Shown: one piece after another, positions 51,495 through 59,956 of the stretch | Layout of the letters: every line of letters starts with the position of its first letter | How positions within the stretch are numbered: the first letter of the stretch is position 1 | Source of the DNA: Gordonia sp. SID5947 | GTDB taxonomy: Bacteria > Actinomycetota > Actinomycetes > Mycobacteriales > Mycobacteriaceae | NCBI RefSeq assembly: GCF_009862785.1 | Contig: NZ_WWHU01000001.1 | Location: 4,340,001-4,404,000, forward strand | Reading direction: 5' to 3' | Length of the DNA: 64,000 nt | The notes under the pieces: generated by a model | Database searches by the model: none | The model's input: only the letters and a program-made list of their open reading frames with translations | Told to the model about the DNA's origin: nothing | Position numbers and translations under genes: made by a program

Positions 51495-53474
51495 ATGGAC
51501 GTTCGTCAGAGGTCTGGTCGTCGTGTCGGGCTGCGCCCGGCCGTCTTCCTGGTCGTCTCGGGCTTGATGGTGGCATTGTGTGCAGGAACAGGTCCTGCCC
51601 TGGCCGCTCCGGGCGATCCGCCGCCTCCGATGGGTCTCGGTCAGCTGGGGGCGTCGTCGACGATCTCCCTACCCGGTCAGCAGGGCGAGACCAGTCTCAC
51701 CCTGCCCGTCCCGAAGGACCTCACCCCGTCGGTGCTGCGCGGCAACGTGCAGATCCCCGCGTTCGTCACCGGTGGCAGCATCGACGTCCTGCAGGGCGAC
51801 CGGCTGATCTCCCGGACCCCCGTCAGCACCGCACCGAACGCGCCCATCGAACTTCCGCTACGTGGGGTGCGCGTCGAGAAGAACGCCGCGGACATCGTCC
51901 TGCGCGGATATCTGCGCGCAGAGGGGTTCTGCCAGTTCGACGCCGATCACGCGCTGCGCATCACCAACACCTCGGTCGCCTACACCGGGCGTGAGGCGAT
52001 CCCGACGGACGTCGCGGAGTTTCTCCCGCCGGTGCTGCGTGGGCTCACCATCTACATCCCCCAGGACGTGAAATCGGCGGAGGGCGAGGCCGCGGTCAAC
52101 CTGGCGACCGCGGTGGTGTCCAACTACGGGTCCGCGCAGGTGCCGATCGAGACCGTGGCGCTGCCGCGCGGCGCGACACCGCCGACGGTGCCGGGTCCTC
52201 TCGAACGACAGATCGTGATCAACACGGATGCCTCGCCCGGTTTGAGTCTCCACGACAACCGAGGTAGCGCCTACCTCGAGATCGGCGGTTCGTCCGACGA
52301 ACTGGTGACGCAGACGCAGTTCCTGACGTCCAGCCTCGCTCCGATCGCGCTGAGTTCCTCGGCGGTGGCCGGATCTCTCCGGGCCGCGCCGCAGATCGCG
52401 CCGGATGTGACGAACCTTTCCGACCTCGGCGTCTCGGACCAGAGCGTGACCTCGGCGGCCTGGCCGAGTCTCACGGTGGGTATCGACCAGACCCGCTTGG
52501 GCAGGCCGTCCAAGGGGATCCGGGTCCAGCTCACCGGCTCCTACAGCCCCGGCCCGGCCGACGCCGACGGTCTGCTCTCGGTGCGGATCGGGGACCGGGT
52601 GATCTCGACGATCCCCACCGACGAGAGCGGTACCTACGACACCTGGGTCGACGTCCCCGACGAACTGCTGAGCCGGTACACCGAGCTGACGGTGACCCTC
52701 GAGCGAGGGAACCTCGGTGAGAGCTGTGGCACCGGGTATCGCAGCACGTTGAGCCTGAGTTCGGCGGGTGAGGTCCAGACCGAGGAGGCCGATCCGCCAC
52801 AGCCGGGCGGTTTCGGCTCCCTGCCGCAGGCGCTGATGCCGCGGACCCAACTCGCATGGACCAAGGGAGATCCCGCCGACGTGTCCCGGGCGGTGTCGAT
52901 CGCGTCGGGTCTTCAGAAACTGTCGGCCGTACCGCTCGGGCTCGACGTGGTGTCGATGGACGACGCGGGTTCCTCCGATCAGCCGGCGATCCTGATCTCG
53001 TCGGACGGCGGTGGGCTGCCCGATCTGAACCTGCCTCTGCAATCGGACGGCCGCACGCTGAAAGTTGTTTCCGGTTCGGGTGATTCGGAGCAGACGTCGT
53101 CGGTGACCCTCAATCCGGGTGTCAACTTCGGAGCGCTCGAGGTCACCCGCGCGGGTGACCGTAGCCTCCTGGTCGCGACGTCGACGAACGATGCGCGGGA
53201 TCTCGACGGCCTGCTGAGCTGGCTCTCGACCGGAGATCGCTGGTCGTCGGCCGGCGGGGACGCGATCCTCCAGGTGGCCGGTCACGACCCGGTGTCGGTG
53301 GCCTCCGACGAGATGAATGCTGGTCAGCAGCAATCCGATTCGGATGCCGCGGAAGCAGGGTTCGCGATCGCGGGTGTTCTGGTGGCGGCCGTGCTGCTCG
53401 CCGGGCTGGTGGTGCTGGGCACGATCCTGCTGCGCAGGCGACGTCACCGCGGTCCGACCACGCCGACGTCATGA
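51495..53474 (+). CDS. Exported BcsB-like protein of an envelope-glycan synthase cluster
   Basis: 659 residues. A Sec signal (cleavage after GPALA, about residue 37) precedes a large extracytoplasmic region and a C-terminal membrane anchor (AIAGVLVAAVLLAGLVVLGTILL) with a basic tail. The repeated beta-rich modules, including LRGVRVEKNAADIVLRGYLR, RPSKGIRVQLTGSYSPG and VTLERGNLGESCGTGYRSTL, resemble the cellulose synthase subunit BcsB. That protein guides the nascent glycan and anchors beside the synthase. The next three genes overlap, with the GT2 synthase third. aagggg precedes ATG 51495. Assignment rests on domain pattern and context. Confidence 0.72.
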   Translation: MDVRQRSGRRVGLRPAVFLVVSGLMVALCAGTGPALAAPGDPPPPMGLGQLGASSTISLPGQQGETSLTLPVPKDLTPSVLRGNVQIPAFVTGGSIDVLQGDRLISRTPVSTAPNAPIELPLRGVRVEKNAADIVLRGYLRAEGFCQFDADHALRITNTSVAYTGREAIPTDVAEFLPPVLRGLTIYIPQDVKSAEGEAAVNLATAVVSNYGSAQVPIETVALPRGATPPTVPGPLERQIVINTDASPGLSLHDNRGSAYLEIGGSSDELVTQTQFLTSSLAPIALSSSAVAGSLRAAPQIAPDVTNLSDLGVSDQSVTSAAWPSLTVGIDQTRLGRPSKGIRVQLTGSYSPGPADADGLLSVRIGDRVISTIPTDESGTYDTWVDVPDELLSRYTELTVTLERGNLGESCGTGYRSTLSLSSAGEVQTEEADPPQPGGFGSLPQALMPRTQLAWTKGDPADVSRAVSIASGLQKLSAVPLGLDVVSMDDAGSSDQPAILISSDGGGLPDLNLPLQSDGRTLKVVSGSGDSEQTSSVTLNPGVNFGALEVTRAGDRSLLVATSTNDARDLDGLLSWLSTGDRWSSAGGDAILQVAGHDPVSVASDEMNAGQQQSDSDAAEAGFAIAGVLVAAVLLAGLVVLGTILLRRRRHRGPTTPTS

Positions 53475-54991
53475 CCACCGGCACCGCGCCGGCAGCTGCG
53501 GTCCGCGGTCCGGGACTACGTGAGCGTCTCGCACAGAACCCCGGGGTCGTGGTGGCGGTGCGGTGGGGCCTCCTCCTGGCGTCCACGGCCATCGCGTTCT
53601 GGCAGACCCTCGGAGCGGTGGTCGACGAGATGCGCGCCGGCACGATCATCACCTACCTGCCGGCCGCCGTGATCCTCGTCGGAATCGCCGCAGTCGGCAT
53701 ATCCTGGCGCCGCGCAACGGAATTGCCGATCTACGACCGTCAGACCGATGCGATCGTCGGGGTGGTCCTGCTGCTGGTGGCCATCTCGGTGAAGGTGATG
53801 AACCTCCGGTATCCCGATGCGTACCTCACCTCGCACGTCGACCTGCTCGCCCTCTGGGTGTTCCTGCTGGGCGGTGCCTGCATGGTGTTCGGGTTGCGGC
53901 CCGTCGGGCGGTACGGATGGGCGTGGTTGCTGCTGTTGATGATCTTTCCGGTGCCGTACCGGATGATCGTGCTGCCGCTGGGCGGTGACTCGCTCGCCGC
54001 CGGTGTGGTGATGGTCCTGTTCGGTGCGATGGCGACCGGCGTGGCGACCGGACGGACGCGCCGGCGGGGGTTCGCCGGTGCGGCCATCGCGGCGGCGGTC
54101 GGCGTGGCCGCCCTGATCGGGGTGCGGGTGCTGTTCCCGGACGCGGCGCGGATCGTCTACCAGACCGTGCCTGCGGTGGGCGCCGCCCTCGTGGCGAGCG
54201 CCTGGCTCTACGTCGACTATCGACGTCAGCCCCACGAATCCTGGAGTCCCCTCGGCCGATCCATGTACCCGGTGTCGGTGCGCAAGGTAGGGCGTCCCGG
54301 GATCGCGCTGGTCCTGTTCGCGGTCGCGATGTTCTTCATCCCCATCCCGTCCTATGGCGACATACCCAGCGCGCGTGTCGACGGGCTGAACACACGCCCT
54401 CCGATGGCTGTGCCGTCGGGCTGGGTGCAGGGCAGCGTGACTCGCTACGACTGGGTGACCCGTCTCTATGGTCCCGAATCCAGCATGACCGTCCAAGATC
54501 TCTTCCAATCGCAGGGCAGCACCCAGTTCGACAAGTTCGCCCGCCCGCGCAAGGTCCAGGTGAACGCCATCGAGGCTTCGAATCCGTTGCGGTTCGAGGT
54601 CTATCCGGCGATCTTCGTCTACGACCTCGTCGGTGACCGGTTCAGCGACCCGATGCCGGTCGAGCTGCCCCACGGCGTCACCGGCTATCTGCAGACGATC
54701 GTCGACGACGACAGCTACCTGACCTTCAACCGGCTGTACTGGACCTGGACCGACGGACGGCGCACGCAGCGGGTCAATCTGCTGTCGGTCGACAACCACG
54801 AACCCGACGCCGCCTTCCCGTCCCCGGACCTCACCGTGGCACGCAACATGTCGACATTCCTGTCCGTCCTGTTCCGGGGCAACGCGGTCACCATCGACCT
54901 CCAACCTCAGCTCAAGGACCGGGATCTGCTGGTCGGGTGTGCCACCGACCTGATCAACACGCAGGTCGACGCGATCGGGGGAGAATCGTGA
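53471..54991 (+). CDS. Polytopic membrane protein resembling an exosortase fused to an EpsI-like domain
   Basis: 506 residues. The N-terminal about 270 hold some seven membrane spans, including LLLLMIFPVPYRMIVLPLG, a segment typical of exosortases. After a further span comes an about 210-residue extracytoplasmic domain (RYDWVTRLYGPES onward) comparable to EpsI. The Cys-Arg-His centre expected of an active exosortase is not visible: no Cys follows the FPVPYR segment within the membrane part. It may therefore be a non-proteolytic relative serving glycan export. ATGA overlap with the BcsB-like gene and GTGA overlap with the GT2 gene. Family assignment is tentative. Confidence 0.6.
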   Translation: MTTGTAPAAAVRGPGLRERLAQNPGVVVAVRWGLLLASTAIAFWQTLGAVVDEMRAGTIITYLPAAVILVGIAAVGISWRRATELPIYDRQTDAIVGVVLLLVAISVKVMNLRYPDAYLTSHVDLLALWVFLLGGACMVFGLRPVGRYGWAWLLLLMIFPVPYRMIVLPLGGDSLAAGVVMVLFGAMATGVATGRTRRRGFAGAAIAAAVGVAALIGVRVLFPDAARIVYQTVPAVGAALVASAWLYVDYRRQPHESWSPLGRSMYPVSVRKVGRPGIALVLFAVAMFFIPIPSYGDIPSARVDGLNTRPPMAVPSGWVQGSVTRYDWVTRLYGPESSMTVQDLFQSQGSTQFDKFARPRKVQVNAIEASNPLRFEVYPAIFVYDLVGDRFSDPMPVELPHGVTGYLQTIVDDDSYLTFNRLYWTWTDGRRTQRVNLLSVDNHEPDAAFPSPDLTVARNMSTFLSVLFRGNAVTIDLQPQLKDRDLLVGCATDLINTQVDAIGGES

Positions 54992-56505
54992 GAAACGGCG
55001 AGACACGTGGTGTCGACGAGTTGCTGGCCGACCCGGACTACCGTGAGGCCGCACTGTACGACGCCGTGGAACGGCTCCGCGACGAGGACCCGGAGATGAC
55101 CGCGTCGGTGCCGTTCAGCCGCGGGCAGAAGATCATCGGGCTCTCGCTGGTGGTGGTCATCGTCGCGCTCCTGGTGATCTTCCCGATCGCCACCATCGCC
55201 GCCCTGGTGTCGATCGCCACCGTGGTCTACATCCTCGCGCTGGTCGACCGCGTCCTCATCTTCCGGCGCGGGTTGGTCAACGGCGCGATCGTGATCACCG
55301 ACGACGAGGCCATGGCGATCGCCGACGACGATCTGCCGCCCTACACGGTGCTCGTGCCGGCGTACGGGGAGCCGGAGGTGGTGGGCGACCTGATCGCCGC
55401 GATGGAGTCGTTGGAGTACCCACCCGACAAATTGCAGGTGCTGTTGCTGCTGGAGGAAGACGACGCGCCGACGATCGAGGCGGCCCGCGACGTCGGCGAC
55501 AACGATCTGGTGACCGTGGTCCTGGTGCCGCCGGCACAGCCGCGCACGAAACCCAAGGCGTGCAACTACGGGCTGCACTTCTCCACCGGCGACATCGTCA
55601 CCATCTACGATGCCGAGGACCTGCCCGATCCGCTGCAGCTGCGCCGCGTGGTCGCCGCATTCCGTGGTTCGGACGACTCGGTGGTCTGCATTCAGGGCAA
55701 GCTGAACTTCCACAACTCGCGCGACAACGTGCTCACCGAATGGTTCACCGCCGACTACGGGATCTGGTTCAGCTACCTGCTACCCGGCCTGATGGTGAGT
55801 CGCTCGCCGATTCCGTTGGGGGGGACGTCGAACCACTTCATCCGCGCCGTGGTCGACGACATCGGCGCCTGGGATCCGTTCAACGTGACCGAGGATGCGG
55901 ATCTCGGCGTACGGATCGCGGGGCGGGGATACCGCACCGCCGTGCTCGATTCGCTGACGTTGGAGGAGGCCAACGTGGACGCGATCAACTGGGTACGGCA
56001 GCGCTCACGTTGGTACAAGGGCTACATGCAGACGTGGCTGGTACACATGCGCCGTCCGGTCGCACTGTGGCGGATCCTGGGGGCGGTCGGGTGGTATCGG
56101 TTTACGCTCCTCATCGCCGGCACCCCGCTGATCGCGTGCATGAACATGGTCTTCTGGCTGATCATGGTGATCTGGTTCGCAGGGCAGCCGAAGGTGTTCG
56201 CGGACATCTTCCCCGGGCCGATCTACTACCTCTCGCTGGTGTCGCTGATCTTCGGTAACGGTGCCGCCATCTACATGAACCTCATCTCGATCCGGGAGGA
56301 CGGCCGCAGCAAACTCATCTGGTCCGCGCTGATCGTGCCGGCCTACTGGGTCTTGATGAGCATCGCCGCGATCAAGGGGATGTGGCAGATGCTGTTCAAT
56401 CCGTCGTACTGGGAGAAGACCTTTCACGGCCTGTCGACCAGTTCGGAGGAGGCAGGTGACGACGAGGAGGCCGCCGAGCCGTCGACGAGCGCGGGTACCG
56501 CATGA
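54988..56505 (+). CDS. Membrane glycosyltransferase family 2, cellulose-synthase-like
   Basis: 505 residues from GTG 54988. Two N-terminal spans are followed by a cytoplasmic GT2 domain with VLVPAYGEPEVV, the metal-binding YDAEDLPDP, the acceptor-side TEDADLGVR and Q-x2-RW (RQRSRWYKG); C-terminal spans and an acidic tail follow. This order is that of processive synthases such as BcsA, but no PilZ domain is present. It probably polymerises and extrudes a beta-linked glycan with the BcsB-like protein. The sugar cannot be read from the sequence. Confidence 0.85.
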   Translation: MRNGETRGVDELLADPDYREAALYDAVERLRDEDPEMTASVPFSRGQKIIGLSLVVVIVALLVIFPIATIAALVSIATVVYILALVDRVLIFRRGLVNGAIVITDDEAMAIADDDLPPYTVLVPAYGEPEVVGDLIAAMESLEYPPDKLQVLLLLEEDDAPTIEAARDVGDNDLVTVVLVPPAQPRTKPKACNYGLHFSTGDIVTIYDAEDLPDPLQLRRVVAAFRGSDDSVVCIQGKLNFHNSRDNVLTEWFTADYGIWFSYLLPGLMVSRSPIPLGGTSNHFIRAVVDDIGAWDPFNVTEDADLGVRIAGRGYRTAVLDSLTLEEANVDAINWVRQRSRWYKGYMQTWLVHMRRPVALWRILGAVGWYRFTLLIAGTPLIACMNMVFWLIMVIWFAGQPKVFADIFPGPIYYLSLVSLIFGNGAAIYMNLISIREDGRSKLIWSALIVPAYWVLMSIAAIKGMWQMLFNPSYWEKTFHGLSTSSEEAGDDEEAAEPSTSAGTA

Positions 56506-58268
56506 ACCGCCGGCAGATCATCGCGCTGTTCGTGGTGGTGTGGATCCTCTACCTCATCGCCGGGGTGCACCTCGCCACCGAGGTCCGGTTCTTCATGGGG
56601 GACTCCCTGTCCCGCGTGCAGTCCGCCCAGAGCGTGCTGTTCAGCCGCGATCCGCATGTCTCCGCGATCGGCTTCATCTTCACGCCGCTGACGGCTCTCG
56701 CCCAGCTGCCACTGACCGCGCTGACCCCGATCTTCCCGGCGATGACCACCTCGGCGATCTCGGCGGCGATCATGTCGTCGGCGTTCATGGCCGGGTCGGT
56801 GATCCAGGTGTCCGGGATCGCGCGCGATCGTGGTGTGGCGCCGTGGATCTCGATCACCGTGACACTGGCCTACGCACTCAACCCGATGATCGTGTTCTAC
56901 GGCGCCAACGGGATGAGCGAGGCGCCGTATCTGTTCTTCCTCGCGTGGGCGGTCAGGCGCGGTATGCGGTGGAACGACACCGACGACGTCCACGAGTTGG
57001 TCACCGCCGGCATGGCTCTCGGTTTCGCCTACCTGACACGCTATGACGGCGCGGCGGCAGCACTGGCCGGCGGGATCGTCGTCGCCGTCGCATCCTACCG
57101 GCGTTCGCCCAAGGACGACCGGGTGTCCCGGAGTCTCCTCGACATGGGCATCTTCGCACTGCCGAGTGCCGTGGCCTTTGTGGTGTGGGCGATCACGAGC
57201 TGGTTGATCACCGGTAGCTTCTTCGCGCAGGTGGCATCCCAGTACGGCAACACGGCGATCCTGGAGCTGTCGGGCGGCAGCGGATCGTCGAATGCCTTCA
57301 CCGCTCTGAGGTTCTCGCTCGTCGAGGTATTGATCCTCGCACCACTGTTCCCGCTGTTGCTGGCCCTCGTCATCGTCGTCCGGCGGCGCTGGGGGCGCCT
57401 GGCGCCGCTGTTGGCGCCACTGCCGCTGATCGGTGCGGTGCTGTTCTTCCAGATCGTCAGCTATGCCCGGGGTTCCACCTTCGGGTTCCTGCGCTTCTAC
57501 ATCACCGTGGTCCTGCTGGCGGCGGTGGTCGCGCTGATAGCGGTACCGGCGAGCAGATCACAGCCCTTCCGGCGGCTGGGCACGGCCGCCCACATGCCGG
57601 AGGTCGCCGATCGCCGCAAGGAGAAGACTTATGTCGCACTGGGTCTCGTCGCGGTCGTCACCATGCTGGTGGCGGTTCCGGTGACCGCGTACGGCATGAC
57701 CTCGACGAAGTATGCACCCCAGGAGTTCGCGCTCGAGCAAGTGATGTTCCCCGATCCCGATTCGGTGGACCAGAAGGACCTCGACGCCCAGCGGACGATC
57801 CGGTCGTTCTCCACGGAACGGTCCCTGGCCCAGTATCTCGACGCGCTGCATCTCCCGGACGGCAGCGTCCTGTGCGACACCGTGTACGGCTTCGCCGTCA
57901 TCGCGCAGTCGGCGCGTCCCAAACAGTTCGTGATCCCGTCGGACGAAGATTTCGCCGAGGCCGTGAACGACCCCGTGGCGCACCACATCCAGCTGATGCT
58001 CTCGGTGCCGCTGACCGGCCGTGGCGCCTCGGACGCGCTGAACATCCGTTATCCCACGCTCTACGAGAACGGCGGCGGCATCGGGGTGTTGATGGTCGAA
58101 GCGCCCAACCAGGGTGCGGATCTGCCGGACTGGCGCATCTATCGGGTCACGCCCGCCGCAGAGATGACCGAAGCGGAACAGATCAAGGTGGATGAGTCGG
58201 AGAAAGAGGACGCGGAGGAAGCGGCGACATCTTCCGCGGGTGGACCGACACGGGCCGTGACCGGCTGA
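56502..58268 (+). CDS. GT-C-fold membrane glycosyltransferase
   Basis: 588 residues, about ten to twelve spans. The first extracytoplasmic loop has acidic residues (MGDSLSRVQ, FSRDPHVSA) as in GT-C enzymes, which use polyprenyl-phosphate sugars outside the membrane. YALNPMIVFYGANGMSEAPY is characteristic of the mannosyltransferase-like group. An extracytoplasmic C-terminal domain and a Glu/Ala-rich tail follow. It overlaps the GT2 gene by 4 nt. It could decorate or prime the polymer made by the GT2 synthase. Confidence 0.8.
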   Translation: MNRRQIIALFVVVWILYLIAGVHLATEVRFFMGDSLSRVQSAQSVLFSRDPHVSAIGFIFTPLTALAQLPLTALTPIFPAMTTSAISAAIMSSAFMAGSVIQVSGIARDRGVAPWISITVTLAYALNPMIVFYGANGMSEAPYLFFLAWAVRRGMRWNDTDDVHELVTAGMALGFAYLTRYDGAAAALAGGIVVAVASYRRSPKDDRVSRSLLDMGIFALPSAVAFVVWAITSWLITGSFFAQVASQYGNTAILELSGGSGSSNAFTALRFSLVEVLILAPLFPLLLALVIVVRRRWGRLAPLLAPLPLIGAVLFFQIVSYARGSTFGFLRFYITVVLLAAVVALIAVPASRSQPFRRLGTAAHMPEVADRRKEKTYVALGLVAVVTMLVAVPVTAYGMTSTKYAPQEFALEQVMFPDPDSVDQKDLDAQRTIRSFSTERSLAQYLDALHLPDGSVLCDTVYGFAVIAQSARPKQFVIPSDEDFAEAVNDPVAHHIQLMLSVPLTGRGASDALNIRYPTLYENGGGIGVLMVEAPNQGADLPDWRIYRVTPAAEMTEAEQIKVDESEKEDAEEAATSSAGGPTRAVTG

Positions 58269-58275
58269 TCCCGGG

Positions 58276-59394
58276 TCACCCGACCTTCTCGGCGACGACC
58301 TTCCAGGCGGGGTCGTCGGGGCCGATGTCGTATGTGCACTCGTCGGGCCGCGGGTCGGGGACAAAGGCCCAGAGCAATCCACCTGCGGTCCCCGCCGCCC
58401 GCTGTTCGGAGAGCTTGTCGCGGAACTGATCCGCGCGGGTCGCCACCGGCAGACAGGAACCGGCGTTGATACCGATCTCGTTGACCACGATCGGTTTGCC
58501 GAGGCGGCGTGCCTGCTCGATCCGGGTCGGCAGATCGCTGCCCGCCGGACCGTAATCGGTGGGTCCCCCGCCGTAGTCGTGGAAGTCGAGGACGTCGACC
58601 TGCGCCGACGCCCCGACCGTGGCATAGTCGTCGCCTTCGGTCCCGCACTGATCACCACCGATGAGCCCGGCGAAGATCGGACGGGCGGGATCGATGGAAC
58701 GCAGTTGCTCGCCCGCCTCGTCGAAGAACGTCCGCAGTACCGCGGCGCCGCCGCCCGGACATTCGCGCGCCTGCCAGTCGCAGCCGCGGTCGCTGCAGAT
58801 ACTGGCCTCGGGTTCGCCCACCAGTTCCCAGCCCGCGACGGTCGGCCGGCCCTTCCATCGGTTCACGGCGGTGGTCATCCACTCGGCGAAGGTCATGCCG
58901 CCCGATGATTTCTTGGTTCGCCAACCGTCGGCGTACCAGGAACGGTCCTTGAATCTGCCGTCCTCGCAGGCGCCGGTGCTGCCGGTCAGCACGGGAAGGA
59001 TCATCTGTCCGTGGCGGGCGGCGGCGGCGAAGACCGCGTCGAGCGGACCGTAGTCGACCAGTCCCGACGTCTTGTCGACAGCGAACATCGCGAACAGACT
59101 GATGCGGGTCAACGCGCGCGGCGGGAGGGCGGCGAAGTACTTGTCGAGGTCGACCTCGGCTCCACAACCCCGGTTGACCGACCAATCGGTGCCGAGTTGG
59201 TAGGCGTTGAAGCCCGTCGGCCACCAGTCGTGTCCGTCGAGCTGAAGGCCGGTGGGGGTGGTGGTGACGCGGCCGCTGAAATCGTTGTGGTCGCTGGAGC
59301 CGTCGGAAGAACTCGACGTCGAGCATCCGACTGCGACGATCGACGTCGCAACCAGAAGGACGTACAGCCAGGCAACCGTCCGGAGCCGATGCAC
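58276..59394 (-). CDS. Lipoprotein glycoside hydrolase (GH5/mannanase-like)
   Basis: 372 residues from GTG 59394. The signal ends in AVGC (Cys24), predicting a surface lipoprotein. The (beta/alpha)8 hydrolase shows the acid/base Glu in WELVGEPEAS and the nucleophile Glu in VVNEIGIN, the clan GH-A arrangement. It is convergent with the glycan cluster, 7 nt beyond its last gene. Cellulose operons often carry a dedicated glycanase, and this one may trim or release the polymer. A leaderless-type tagtct lies 6 nt before its start. Confidence 0.8.
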   Translation of the reverse strand: MHRLRTVAWLYVLLVATSIVAVGCSTSSSSDGSSDHNDFSGRVTTTPTGLQLDGHDWWPTGFNAYQLGTDWSVNRGCGAEVDLDKYFAALPPRALTRISLFAMFAVDKTSGLVDYGPLDAVFAAAARHGQMILPVLTGSTGACEDGRFKDRSWYADGWRTKKSSGGMTFAEWMTTAVNRWKGRPTVAGWELVGEPEASICSDRGCDWQARECPGGGAAVLRTFFDEAGEQLRSIDPARPIFAGLIGGDQCGTEGDDYATVGASAQVDVLDFHDYGGGPTDYGPAGSDLPTRIEQARRLGKPIVVNEIGINAGSCLPVATRADQFRDKLSEQRAAGTAGGLLWAFVPDPRPDECTYDIGPDDPAWKVVAEKVG

Positions 59395-59400
59395 AGACGG

Positions 59401-59426
59401 AGACTACTCCGCCGCGGCAGTAGGGT
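59401..59426. promoter_or_regulatory. Divergent pair of leaderless-type -10 elements
   Basis: tagtct on the minus strand (59406-59401) lies 6 nt before GTG 59394, and tagggt on the plus strand (59421-59426) lies 7 nt before ATG 59434. Both genes are thus served within a 39-bp gap. Confidence 0.55.
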
Positions 59427-59433
59427 CCGGGTT

Positions 59434-59916
59434 ATGGATGTCGATCTCAATCGGGTGGCCGGTGCGCTCGGGTGTGTCGCGGCCGGGGTCATCGTGGTCG
59501 CGGGATGCGGATCGTCGGGGGACGTCGCGGTCTCGAGTGTGTCGCCGACCCCCTCGTCGTCGGAGGTGACATCGGCGACTGCCGCACCGGTCGCGACGCC
59601 GGTGCTGCGGCCGCCGTATGTCGACCATGTCGACTGGGTGCAGACCGACGTGGGGGCCAGCCTGCAGATCCACCCGACACCGTCGGGACGGCGGACCGAC
59701 GATCAGCGGGGCGCGGACGTCGCCTGGAGCGAGGTGCTGGCGATGGAACCGGATGCCGACACCCCGGGCATGCGTGCACAGTTCGACTGCCACTGGGATT
59801 TTGCGCGCGCGGTCGAGCCCGACAAACCGAGCTGGAACATCGAGCCGTCGCGGCCGGTGGTCACCGATCAGGTGATGATCGAGACCCGCTGTAACCCGGG
59901 CGCGCCCGAGGAGTGA
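59434..59916 (+). CDS. DUF2599-type lipoprotein
   Basis: 160 residues. The signal ends in VAGC (Cys25); a Ser/Thr/Pro/Ala linker and a small domain HVDWVQTDVGASLQIHPTPS, typical of DUF2599, follow, with two cysteines (FDCHWDF, ETRCNPG) that could pair. Surface lipoprotein of unknown role, expressed divergently from the glycoside hydrolase. A short direct repeat, cgtcgatcgggc, occurs twice just after the stop. Confidence 0.75.
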   Translation: MDVDLNRVAGALGCVAAGVIVVAGCGSSGDVAVSSVSPTPSSSEVTSATAAPVATPVLRPPYVDHVDWVQTDVGASLQIHPTPSGRRTDDQRGADVAWSEVLAMEPDADTPGMRAQFDCHWDFARAVEPDKPSWNIEPSRPVVTDQVMIETRCNPGAPEE

Positions 59917-59956
59917 CGCGTCGATCGGGCACGAAACTCGTCGATCGGGCGCGGGG

